Shown here: piece after piece, positions 1 to 6,654 of the stretch
How the letters are laid out: every line of letters starts with the position of its first letter
Position numbering within the stretch: position 1 is the first letter of the stretch
Source of the DNA: Oscillospiraceae bacterium
GTDB lineage: Bacteria > Bacillota_A > Clostridia > Oscillospirales > Ruminococcaceae
Assembly: GCA_900766795.1 (NCBI GenBank)
Contig: CAAFWX010000004.1
Span: 1 to 7,223 of the forward strand
Reading direction: 5' to 3'
DNA length: 7,223 nucleotides
Position numbers and translations under genes: made by a program
Notes under the pieces: generated by a model
What the model saw: only the letters and a program-made list of their open reading frames with translations
Told to the model about the DNA's origin: nothing
Database searches by the model: none

Positions 1-81
1 CAAGCGGGAAACTGCTGGCGGAAAATAAGCAAGCAAGCGAATGGCAAAGGCGAAGCCGGTAATTGTGCGGTGTTGCCTTAA
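1..81 (+). other. Possible 3' end of an upstream + strand gene
   Basis: A terminator at 86-117 implies that a + strand transcript arrives from the left, so the end of a gene is expected here. Three frames are open from the window edge. Frame 1 runs to TAA at 79-81 and would read through the repeat, ending in NGKGEAGNCAVLP. Frame 3 ends at TAA 60-62 inside the repeat. Frame 2 ends at TAA 26-28, before the repeat. The fragment is too short to choose a frame or recognise a family. Confidence 0.3.
43..81 (+). repeat. Left copy of ~39-base inverted repeat
   Basis: Bases 43-81 match the reverse complement of 7182-7221 at every position except one inserted base in the right copy. The extra base falls in the loop of a small internal GGC/GCC hairpin (left GGCGAAGCC, right GGCGACAGCC). 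GGCAA at one end can pair with TTGCC at the other, so a single copy can fold on itself. This copy lies 4 bases upstream of a terminator stem. It may be a dispersed intergenic repeat or a MITE-like element; no transposase accompanies it. Confidence 0.85.
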
Positions 82-85
82 TGGT

Positions 86-117
86 ACTGCCGCTTGAATA
101 ATCAGGCGGCAGTTTTT
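86..117 (+). terminator. Rho-independent terminator of upstream unit
   Basis: An 8-base stem (ACTGCCGC at 86-93 with GCGGCAGT at 106-113) encloses a 12-base loop and is followed by a run of five T (113-117). It would end transcription coming from the left and insulates the promoter at 156-184. Confidence 0.8.
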
Positions 118-155
118 GTCGGATTCCGCTTTCACACAATTCACGCCAAATGCAA

Positions 156-184
156 TTGACATACCGACGGATTTGTGGTAGAAT
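156..184 (+). promoter_or_regulatory. Sigma-A type promoter
   Basis: A perfect -35 box TTGACA (156-161) and a good -10 box TAGAAT (179-184) are separated by 17 bases. Transcription should start near 190-192, leaving a leader of about 33 bases before the ATG at 225. I see no clear operator palindrome. A second -10-like TATAGAAT at 194-201 has no matching -35. This promoter most likely drives the three + strand genes. Confidence 0.85.
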
Positions 185-207
185 AAATAATGGTATAGAA
201 TCTTTTC

Positions 208-215
208 AAGGGAGG
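208..215 (+). promoter_or_regulatory. Ribosome binding site fixing the start at 225
   Basis: AAGGGAGG ends 9 bases before ATG 225. The same frame is open back to an ATG at 150, but that ATG lies upstream of the -35 box and would not be on the transcript. The site and the promoter together set the start at 225. Confidence 0.8.
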
Positions 216-224
216 CGGGCGCTG

Positions 225-1511
225 ATGATTTGTGCACGCTGCGGGCGTGTGTTTGACGAACGCAAACAGGATTTCTGCGGCTTTTGCCACACCGTTCACA
301 CGGCAAACGGCGAAGCTGTGCGCGACGTCAAGGGTATTCTCCGCTACATTGCGGACAGATACGGCGAAAAGACGCTTCTTGACAGACGGCGCACCGATTC
401 GCTGATTGCGGATTTCTTCCCGAAAGAAAGCGCCAACAGGCGGCTAATTTATGTCGCGCTGTATGACGGCTGCGCTCATAAGCTGTCGGCTGTAAAGGGA
501 AAGCCCTTTGAGGTGCGCTGCGCGGCTGCGGCAAAATGCGTGAAGTCGCTGCGTGATGAAATCGGTCTTAGGGGCAGGACCGCCGCAGAGGTGGTGGAAG
601 CCATCGGCAGCGCGGTCGGCTGTGAGATTTCCTTCAAAAAGAGCGAGATACTCCCCGCGTCTGCCACCGAAAGCAAAAAAAACATCACCGACGCTGCGGA
701 GCAGTACTCCCTCGGACGGCACTTCGACAGAATCCACGACTATGAGAAAGCGATATACTGGTTCGAGCTTGCTGCATTGCAGGACTACGGCGAGGCGCAG
801 TACTACATGGGCTGCTATCGGCTGGAGGGGCGCGGCGGCGTGCAGGACGTGGCGCAGGCGCGGGAGTGGTTTCTGCGCAGCGCGGAAAACGGCGTTGCGG
901 CGGCAGACTATATGACGGGCTATTTTCTCGCGGAGGGTATTGCCTGCGCGATTGACGAGAAAGCGGCATACGAGCGCTTTATGAAAGCGGCGCGCGCGGG
1001 GAATCCCGAAGCAATAAACGTGATTGCCCTGTGCTACGAAAACGGAGTATACGTCGGGCAGAACACAGAGCAGGCGAAAAAATGGCGGAAATTTGCCAAA
1101 ACAGGCGCTTTGGACGCTCTTGAGGCTGCCGAAACAGAAGTGCCCGAGCCTATCCCCGACGACGGCGAGGAGCTTTATCAGAGCGCGCGGCGCTGTCTTG
1201 CGGAAAAGGACTTTGAGGGCGCGGCGATGTTCTACAAGCGCGCTGCGGAAGCGGGTCACGTCCGTGCGCAGTGCTCCTACGGAAAGTGCCTTTTCACGGG
1301 AAGCGGCACAGCAAAGGACGAAGCGGAAGCCTTCCGCTGGTTCAAGAAATCCGCTGACGCAGGTCTTGACATCGCGCAGTACAACCTCGGAATAATGTAC
1401 CTCAAGGGTATGTATGTAAATAAGGATATTTCGGAAGCGAAGCGGTGCTTCACCCTTGCCTCAGAAAACGGGCATGTCGAGGCAAAAAAAATTCTGGACA
1501 AACTGAAATAG
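225..1511 (+). CDS. Zinc-ribbon and Sel1-repeat protein
   Basis: This 428-residue cytoplasmic protein has no signal peptide or membrane segment. It opens with a zinc ribbon: C3-x2-C6 and C18-x2-C21. Residues 30-138 form a helical domain (ILRYIADRYGE, LIADFFPKE, LRDEIGLRG) like one I associate with other Firmicute Sel1 proteins. Residues about 155-293 and 314-416 carry roughly seven Sel1 (TPR-like) repeats, with patterns such as EAQYYMGCYRLEGRG, A..WF..SAENG and AQYNLGIMYLKG. An acidic linker at about 300-313 divides the two repeat blocks. Sel1 repeats are protein-interaction scaffolds, so an adaptor role next to the kinase is likely, though the partner is unknown. It is first in the operon, 62 bases before the TerY-C gene. 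The domain calls are strong; the biological role is inference. Confidence 0.88.
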   Translation: MICARCGRVFDERKQDFCGFCHTVHTANGEAVRDVKGILRYIADRYGEKTLLDRRRTDSLIADFFPKESANRRLIYVALYDGCAHKLSAVKGKPFEVRCAAAAKCVKSLRDEIGLRGRTAAEVVEAIGSAVGCEISFKKSEILPASATESKKNITDAAEQYSLGRHFDRIHDYEKAIYWFELAALQDYGEAQYYMGCYRLEGRGGVQDVAQAREWFLRSAENGVAAADYMTGYFLAEGIACAIDEKAAYERFMKAARAGNPEAINVIALCYENGVYVGQNTEQAKKWRKFAKTGALDALEAAETEVPEPIPDDGEELYQSARRCLAEKDFEGAAMFYKRAAEAGHVRAQCSYGKCLFTGSGTAKDEAEAFRWFKKSADAGLDIAQYNLGIMYLKGMYVNKDISEAKRCFTLASENGHVEAKKILDKLK

Positions 1512-1573
1512 TTTTTCACCGCAATTCATACGAACAACACCAAATCGGCTATTAATATAATGGAGGAACGAAA

Positions 1574-1924
1574 ATGACAGCAGCAGTAATTCTCACAAAA
1601 TGCAGACAGGACGCACAGCTTTTCGGAATCCGCGCGGAAAAGCGCGAGGACGGCGCGTGGTATGCCACATGGGCGTTTAAAGTGACCGAGCACACCGCGT
1701 CCCGCGAGAAGTTCGGCGACACCGAAATCAGCGGAAACGTTTATGTTACCACGGAGTATCCCTCCTGCCCCTACTGCGGTGCAAAGGGCTTCTTCCAGTG
1801 CAGCGAATGCGGAAAGACCACCTGCTGGGACGGCGAAAACGAAACTGTCTGCGGATGGTGCGGAAATGCAGCCGAAACCAGCGCAGAGGAAAACTTTGAG
1901 GCTCTGACGGGAGGCGGCTTCTGA
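1574..1924 (+). CDS. Stand-alone TerY-C-type metal-binding protein
   Basis: A 116-residue protein preceded by GGAGG at 1562-1566, 7 bases before the ATG. Residues 1-60 are probably beta-rich (WYATWAFKVTEH, GNVYVTTEYP). Residues 62-97 form a compact cysteine cluster: C65-x2-C68, C76-x2-C79, C84 and C93-x2-C96, with the signature YPSCPYCGAKGF, CSECGKTTCW and CGWCGN. This fits the TerY-C metal-binding domain, usually found at the C-terminus of VWA-domain TerY proteins that work with a PP2C phosphatase and a Ser/Thr kinase. Here there is no VWA part. Its stop codon overlaps the start of the kinase gene by one base, so the two are probably translated together. It is likely a metal-binding partner or regulator of that kinase; this role is inferred from context. 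Confidence 0.8.
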   Translation: MTAAVILTKCRQDAQLFGIRAEKREDGAWYATWAFKVTEHTASREKFGDTEISGNVYVTTEYPSCPYCGAKGFFQCSECGKTTCWDGENETVCGWCGNAAETSAEENFEALTGGGF

Positions 1925-3195
1925 TGCTGAAGATAGGCGACAGGGTTCCGCTGGAGCTTGGCGGCGCGGCGCAGATAACCGCGGTGCTTGGCTCGGGCGG
2001 TCAGGGAACGGTCTATAAAGCGGAATTTGGCGGCAAGGAATACGCGCTCAAAATGTATTTCCCGAACAAGCTGCGCCGCCCCGACATATTCCGCGATAAC
2101 CTCGCAAGGCTTACCGAGGAAAAGGTTGAGGACGATTCCTTTCTTATGCCGCGCCTGCTTACCGCAAAGGACGGCGACAGCTTCGGCTTTCTGATGGACC
2201 TTGTGCCGCCCGAGTACAAGCCCTTTTCGGATATTCTCAATGCCCGCGTGAAGCTTTCGGGGTTATATTCCGTTGTAAACTCCGCAATCAGAATTACCTC
2301 GGCTTTCCGCACCCTGCACAACAGCGGAAAAAGCTATCAGGACATGAACGACGGCGGCTTTTTCATACGTCCCTCCGACGGCGACGTGCTCATCTGCGAC
2401 TGCGACAACATCGCGCCCTACGGCGAGCACCTCGGCATTGCGGGAAAGCCGGGCTACATGGCGCCCGAAATCGTGCGCGGAGAGAAAGCACCCGACAAGC
2501 TCACCGACCGCTATTCTCTGGCGGTAGTGCTGTTCAGGCTGCTGCTTCGCGGCGACCCTCTTGAGGGAAGCCGAGTGCTGAAAAGCGTTTGTCTTACCGA
2601 GGAAGCGGAGCGCCGCCACTACGGCTTCGAGCCGATGTTCGTCTATAACCCCGACGACGACAGCAACCGCCCTGTACGCGGCGTGCACAACAACGTGCTT
2701 AAATTCTGGAAGATAATGCCCGACTATATCCGCGACGCATTCACATATTCATTCACCACGGGTCTGTTTGAGCCGAACAAGCGGCTTATCGAGAAGCAGT
2801 GGCTGGATATCTTAAAGCGGCTGCGCGGGGACATCACCGCCTGCTCCTGCGGAATACAGGGCTTCTATCCCACAAGCAGCTTTGACGACGACGGGAAGAT
2901 AATCTGCCCGTGCGGTCAGCACTACCCGAAGCCGCTGTCGCTGACGGGCGGCAAAAACCGCGTGCTGCTGTTTGACGGCGCAAAGCTGTTTGACGATAAG
3001 CAGAACGTAACCGCCGAGGTGGTGCGCAACAAGAACAACCCCGCGCTCTGGGGGCTGAAAAATCTCTCGGGGGCTGAGTGGAGCTGCACACTCCCGAACG
3101 GCACGGAAAAGACAGTGCCCGTAGGCGGTGCCGCGCCGATATTTGTCGGCACAACGGTGAAAGCGGGAGAGAGCGTTTTCACCATGGAGGAATAA
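1924..3195 (+). CDS. Atypical Ser/Thr protein kinase, zinc ribbon, FHA-like tail
   Basis: This 423-residue protein starts at ATG 1924 inside TGATG, with GGGAGG (1909-1914) 9 bases upstream. Kinase features are the glycine loop GSGGQGTV (23-30), the ATP-anchoring K43 (ALKMY), the catalytic-loop D140 (YQDMNDGGFFI), the metal-binding D159 in CDCDN replacing DFG, GYMAPE (177-182) and D195 (DRYSLA). Residues 209-295 are the long C-lobe found in the TerY-P-associated kinase family (RGDPLEG, YNPDDDSNRPV, LFEPNKR). A zinc ribbon follows (C307-x-C309, C328-x-C330). Residues about 345-420 look like a degenerate FHA-like beta domain (LWGLKNLSG, PNGTEKTVPV). There is no membrane anchor, so it should be cytoplasmic. 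The usual catalytic-loop Asn, five residues after D140, is G145, so activity could be weak or lost. Kinase family membership is firm; the substrate is unknown. Confidence 0.88.
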   Translation: MLKIGDRVPLELGGAAQITAVLGSGGQGTVYKAEFGGKEYALKMYFPNKLRRPDIFRDNLARLTEEKVEDDSFLMPRLLTAKDGDSFGFLMDLVPPEYKPFSDILNARVKLSGLYSVVNSAIRITSAFRTLHNSGKSYQDMNDGGFFIRPSDGDVLICDCDNIAPYGEHLGIAGKPGYMAPEIVRGEKAPDKLTDRYSLAVVLFRLLLRGDPLEGSRVLKSVCLTEEAERRHYGFEPMFVYNPDDDSNRPVRGVHNNVLKFWKIMPDYIRDAFTYSFTTGLFEPNKRLIEKQWLDILKRLRGDITACSCGIQGFYPTSSFDDDGKIICPCGQHYPKPLSLTGGKNRVLLFDGAKLFDDKQNVTAEVVRNKNNPALWGLKNLSGAEWSCTLPNGTEKTVPVGGAAPIFVGTTVKAGESVFTMEE

Positions 3196-3207
3196 CCGAA
3201 TAATCAG

Positions 3208-3237
3208 AACCGCCGCTCGTGTTTTTGAGCGGCGGTT
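3208..3237. terminator. Bidirectional terminator between convergent genes
   Basis: A perfect 11-base-pair stem (AACCGCCGCTC at 3208-3218, GAGCGGCGGTT at 3227-3237) encloses an 8-base loop. On the + strand it is followed by TTTTGCTTTATT, ending the kinase operon 12 bases after its stop. On the - strand it begins 5 bases past the stop of the last right-block gene. Its U-tract is weaker in that direction, but no other hairpin serves that end. Confidence 0.85.
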
Positions 3238-3242
3238 TTGCT

Positions 3243-4694
3243 TTATTGTACTCTCATATCCAGCATGGAAAGCGTAATCCCCGCAGCGCCGAAGCGGCGG
3301 AAAAAGTCATTGAGCCTTTCCTTTGTTTCGGGGGTTTCGGCAATCCTGTCGGAGTAGGACAGCATCTGAAACAGCATAAAGAACATCACGCGCTCCGCGA
3401 TATCCTCCCCAAGCCCGAAGTACTGCGGCAGCCGCTCGGAAGCCGCTTTCAGCTCGCATACTTTCGGAGCAAGCCCGTCGGGTATCAGCGTACCGTCGGC
3501 GGATATCTCCGAGAAAAGGGCTGCGGCGGGCAGCAGATTATCTTTCAGCGCCGAGGTTATCTGTTCGCGCGAAAGCTTTCCGACCTCGCAAAAGCCGCGC
3601 AGCTCGCGGCTTGCTTTTATGTAGATGTCGTCGGAGTTCGGCTCGCGGGTGTAGGGGAAGGTGTATTCCCTCTCGGGAGTTTCGACTATCCGGGCAGGTT
3701 CGCTCACGGCGCTTTCGGGCGCGTGCCGCTCCTCCTCGGCAGGCTCTTCACAGATCGCCGCCATGACAGCGGGGTCGGGCATTATCGCGTCAAAATCTAT
3801 GTCCTCGCCATCGTCTGCGGTTGTGTTGATTTCACTTATGGAGGACAACAGGTAGGACATGGTTTCCTCGTGGCTCATTTCCTCGAGGTCGGCGTCCGCT
3901 TCAATCAGCCCGCTTTCCTCAATCACAGGCTCGGGGACGGCTGTTCTTGCCGCACGCATATCCAGCTCCTCCAGAATGTCATCAACGGACATTCCCGCGC
4001 TTTGAGCGGCTGTATTATCCTCGGGTTCTTCGTAGAGCGCGGGGATATTGAGCCGCAGGGGTTCTTCGGCTTGTTCGGGCAATGGGCTGCTCGGTGCTTC
4101 TGCGGGAGTTTCCTCGTCCTTAAAAGCGATTTCTCCCGCTTCGGAAAAGCCGCCGAAAGCTTCCTCCGCATTTTCTCCGTTGGAGAAATTTGCGGGGATT
4201 GGTTCTGCGGGCGGGTTTTCTTCGGTCTTGTTCTTCGTGTAATCCGATTCAGCAGCCTGCTGCGCAAAGTGCTCTGCGGCTTCAAAGGTGGCATAGGAAC
4301 ATTCCCGCTCCAGCACTTCCTCGGACATAGTGCGCGATATGTCGCAAAGCTTGTCGATAAGCGCCTTTAGCTCACGCTTGTTCAGAGAATAATCCGAAAC
4401 GCGCACCTCTGAATTTACCGAGCGTATCACAAGCTCGTCCGCGAAGTCGCTTTCATAGCTTTCGCAGAGCAGCGTTTCGGTGATGTCGGTGTAGTACGCC
4501 TGCCAGACTGCCTTGCCCTGCTTTACCCGTATTCTGTCGCACAGAAAAGCAATCCCGCGGCTTCCGTCAAGGTCGGCAGAGGTGTCGATAAACCCCACGG
4601 TTTCGGCGGCGGGTGCAAACCGCGCATAGGCTTCCTCGCTGAATCGCGGGCTTATGCGCCAGCCTGCCTGTTCGATTGTTTCTCTTAGGCTCAA
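3243..4694 (-). CDS. Unrecognised acidic multidomain protein
   Basis: I do not recognise this 483-residue protein as a named family. Residues 1-120 look folded; the pattern GFIDTS..DGSRGIAFLCDRI....AYYTDI recalls N-terminal domains of other Firmicute proteins of unknown function that read roughly 'DTT-GK-GI-FT-D'. Residues about 145-345 are a low-complexity Glu/Ala/Pro-rich acidic linker, probably disordered. Residues 350-483 are a second folded, mostly helical region (IYIKASRELRGFCEVGKLSREQI, LPQYFGLGEDIAERVMFFMLFQML). No signal peptide or membrane segment is evident. The start is TTG at 4694, overlapping the pncB stop by four bases (TTGA), with a G-rich site at 4701-4707, 6 bases away. No ATG follows before about residue 123, inside the first domain. 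It is the last gene of the NAD-salvage operon; a functional link to it is unproven. Confidence 0.8.
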   Translation of the reverse strand: MSLRETIEQAGWRISPRFSEEAYARFAPAAETVGFIDTSADLDGSRGIAFLCDRIRVKQGKAVWQAYYTDITETLLCESYESDFADELVIRSVNSEVRVSDYSLNKRELKALIDKLCDISRTMSEEVLERECSYATFEAAEHFAQQAAESDYTKNKTEENPPAEPIPANFSNGENAEEAFGGFSEAGEIAFKDEETPAEAPSSPLPEQAEEPLRLNIPALYEEPEDNTAAQSAGMSVDDILEELDMRAARTAVPEPVIEESGLIEADADLEEMSHEETMSYLLSSISEINTTADDGEDIDFDAIMPDPAVMAAICEEPAEEERHAPESAVSEPARIVETPEREYTFPYTREPNSDDIYIKASRELRGFCEVGKLSREQITSALKDNLLPAAALFSEISADGTLIPDGLAPKVCELKAASERLPQYFGLGEDIAERVMFFMLFQMLSYSDRIAETPETKERLNDFFRRFGAAGITLSMLDMRVQ

Positions 4695-6139
4695 AGTTTT
4701 CCCCCCCTGCCGTCAAGCAGATTGTGTTTGATGTCCCACAGCTTTTGCGACAAATCCACATAGTATTTGTGCGGATTCTCAAACCGCAGCACCGACTCCC
4801 ACAGTGTGTCAAGCTGCTGCGCGCAATAGTCCCTTATCTTGTCGATAGACGGCGAGGTGTACACCCGCTTGCCGCCCAGGAAAACAGGCACCTGAAGCTC
4901 CTTTGCGGTGAAGTTGGTGAGCGTCTTGCGCTTCCATGTGAAGTCCCCATCGAATATTTCCAGCGGCTTGCTGTCGTCGATTTTCTCGTCGTGAACCGTA
5001 ATGAGGTCGGCAAGCGCCTTTCCCGTCTTGTTGTCGAAAAGGCGGAAAAGCTTCTTGTAATGCGGGTTGGTTATCTTAACGACATTCTCGCTTATCTTTA
5101 TTTTGGGTGTGATTACTCCGTTTTCCTCCGTTGCGGCAAGCTTGTATACCCCGCCGAAAACAGGCTCGCTTGCGGCGGTTATGAGCCGCTCACCCACTCC
5201 GAAAAGGTCAATTTTCGCGCCCTGATTTATAAGGTCGGAGATGATATGCTCGTCAAGGCTGTTGGAGGCAACTATCTTGCAGTCGGGATAGCCTGCTTCG
5301 TCCAACATTTTTCTCGCCTCAACGGACAGGTAGGCAATATCCCCGGAATCAAGGCGAATGCCCTTGGGGCGCGCGCCGAGGGGCTTCAGAACATTGTCGA
5401 AAGCCTTTATTGCGTTGGGCACGCCCGATTGAAGCACGTTGTAGGTGTCTACAAGAAGGGTTGTGCTGTTGGGATAAACGCGGCAGTATTCCTCAAAGGC
5501 TTCCAGCTCCGTGTCAAACATCTGCACCCAGCTATGCGCCATTGTGCCGGTTGCGGGCACGCCGAAAAGCTCGTCCGCCAGCACGCATGCCGTGCCTGCG
5601 CAGCCGCCGATGTATGCGGCTCTCGCGCCCAGCAGCGCTCCGCTAGCACCCTGCGCACGGCGGGAGCCGAACTCGCTTATTGCTCTGCCCTGCGCCGCCC
5701 GAACTATTCGGGCAGCCTTTGTGGCAATGAGCGACTGATGGTTCACCAGAAGCAGGAGCATTGTTTCGATAAGCTGCGCCTGAATAGCGGGCGCACGCAC
5801 CGTAATCAGCGGCTCATAGGGGAACACGGGAGTGCCCTCGGGTATCGCGAAGATATCTCCCTCGAAACGGAAATTGCGCAGATACTCCAAAAACTCCTCG
5901 TCAAAAATGCCCTTGCCGTGCAGGAACTCAATATCCTCGTCGTCAAAGCGAAGTTTCTCAATATAGTCAATCACCTGCTCCAACCCCGCGCAGACCGCAT
6001 AGCCGCCCCCATCGGGAACGCGTCTGAAAAACAGGTCGAAATACGCGATTCTGTTTGCGTGCTTTGTTTTGTAGTATCCGTTGCCCATGGTGAGCTGATA
6101 GAAGTCGCACAGCATGGAATAATTCTGTTCGTTAAGCAT
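4691..6139 (-). CDS. pncB: Nicotinate phosphoribosyltransferase
   Basis: A 482-residue enzyme that joins nicotinate to PRPP, with ATP hydrolysis, to make nicotinate mononucleotide, the entry step of the Preiss-Handler route to NAD. Recognisable family blocks are LCDFYQLTMGNGYY (10-23), FFRRVPDGGGYAV (37-49), FGSRRAQG (157-164), GTMAHSW with H202 at the phosphorylated-histidine position, IRLDSGD (261-267) and FGVGERLIT (313-321). Length is normal for the longer bacterial form, and no key residue is missing. The start at ATG 6139 has AGGAGG (6149-6154) 9 bases upstream. It lies 59 bases after the membrane-protein gene, with no terminator or convincing promoter between, and overlaps the next gene by four bases. 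With the nicotinamidase-like gene at 6651-7169 it forms a complete nicotinamide-salvage pair. Confidence 0.97.
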   Translation of the reverse strand: MLNEQNYSMLCDFYQLTMGNGYYKTKHANRIAYFDLFFRRVPDGGGYAVCAGLEQVIDYIEKLRFDDEDIEFLHGKGIFDEEFLEYLRNFRFEGDIFAIPEGTPVFPYEPLITVRAPAIQAQLIETMLLLLVNHQSLIATKAARIVRAAQGRAISEFGSRRAQGASGALLGARAAYIGGCAGTACVLADELFGVPATGTMAHSWVQMFDTELEAFEEYCRVYPNSTTLLVDTYNVLQSGVPNAIKAFDNVLKPLGARPKGIRLDSGDIAYLSVEARKMLDEAGYPDCKIVASNSLDEHIISDLINQGAKIDLFGVGERLITAASEPVFGGVYKLAATEENGVITPKIKISENVVKITNPHYKKLFRLFDNKTGKALADLITVHDEKIDDSKPLEIFDGDFTWKRKTLTNFTAKELQVPVFLGGKRVYTSPSIDKIRDYCAQQLDTLWESVLRFENPHKYYVDLSQKLWDIKHNLLDGRGGKL

Positions 6140-6198
6140 TTTTATTTTCCTCCTATCGACAGCACAAAAACCAAAATCAACAAAAGCTCAATCGGCAC

Positions 6199-6654
6199 TC
6201 AGAAAATCACCCACAGTGCCGCAGACATAACATAAAACGGCGCGGCAAGCAGGTCGTCGGGGCGGCTTTCGTTATACAGCACCTCAAACTCGTCGCCCAC
6301 CTGCGGCTTTCTGAACGTCAGAAGATTGTGAAGTTCGTACTCGTGCGTTTTCCCGTCATGCACGAACGCGATTTTCGTCATTTTGTACTGACCTCTGCCT
6401 GCGTTCACGGTTTCAATCGCAATGACCCGCGCGGGTATTCTTACGCTCTCGCGCTTTATTCTGCGTATATTAAAAGCAAGCCAAATCGGTCGGCTGAAAA
6501 GAAGCACTCCCGCGCCCAGAATAAGCGGAGCGAGGTAAACGAAAGCCGGGATATGCGCCGAAAACAGCGCGTCTGCGGCTTTCATCAGAAACTCTCCCGC
6601 CATAAGCGCAAACAGCGTGATTATCTCCCACCGTTTCAGATTGCCGTGAATCAT
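6199..6654 (-). CDS. Small membrane protein, DUF3592-like
   Basis: A 151-residue protein with two clear hydrophobic helices (about 11-31 and 36-62), followed by a positive patch (RRIKR, 64-68) that should face the cytoplasm. A soluble beta-rich domain follows (about 73-137; ARVIAIE, TKIAFVHDGKTHEYEL, VGDEFEVLYNESRPDD). The VGD...VLYN...P pattern is typical of DUF3592-like domains. A final hydrophobic stretch (138-151) runs to the stop and may be a short third membrane segment. Its ATG overlaps the stop of the upstream hydrolase gene (ATGA, 6651-6654). No good ribosome binding site is present, so translation probably depends on coupling. Its function is unknown. A transport role for a pyridine precursor is tempting from position but not supported, since the protein is too small and lacks a carrier fold. 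Confidence 0.8.
   Translation of the reverse strand: MIHGNLKRWEIITLFALMAGEFLMKAADALFSAHIPAFVYLAPLILGAGVLLFSRPIWLAFNIRRIKRESVRIPARVIAIETVNAGRGQYKMTKIAFVHDGKTHEYELHNLLTFRKPQVGDEFEVLYNESRPDDLLAAPFYVMSAALWVIF

Noticed and set aside
150..224. Longer 453-residue form of the zinc-ribbon/Sel1 protein starting at ATG 150
   Set aside because: ATG 150 lies upstream of the -35 box at 156-161 and has no ribosome binding site. The extra 25 residues precede a zinc ribbon that naturally begins at M225 with AAGGGAGG in front.
444..1259. 271-codon - strand open frame within the Sel1 gene
   Set aside because: It is an antisense shadow; the + strand frame shows clear Sel1 periodicity over the same bases.
1556..1561. 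Perfect TATAAT before the TerY-C gene as a promoter
   Set aside because: There is no -35 at 16-18 bases upstream (AACAAC region). A start about 7 bases downstream would fall at or after the ribosome binding site at 1562-1566, leaving almost no leader.
4141..4260. Possible tandem repeats in the acidic linker of the 483-residue protein
   Set aside because: The Glu/Ala/Pro bias recurs, but I find no regular repeat unit at the DNA or protein level.
3219..4370. 383-codon open frame on the + strand opposite the acidic protein
   Set aside because: It begins within the terminator hairpin and has no family-like pattern. The opposing frame has operon overlap with pncB and a coherent domain-linker-domain make-up.
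4676..6235. 519-codon open frame on the + strand opposite pncB
   Set aside because: It is a shadow of the strongly conserved pncB frame. Its translation shows no recognisable domain, and it would run into other genes on both sides without a convincing ribosome binding site.
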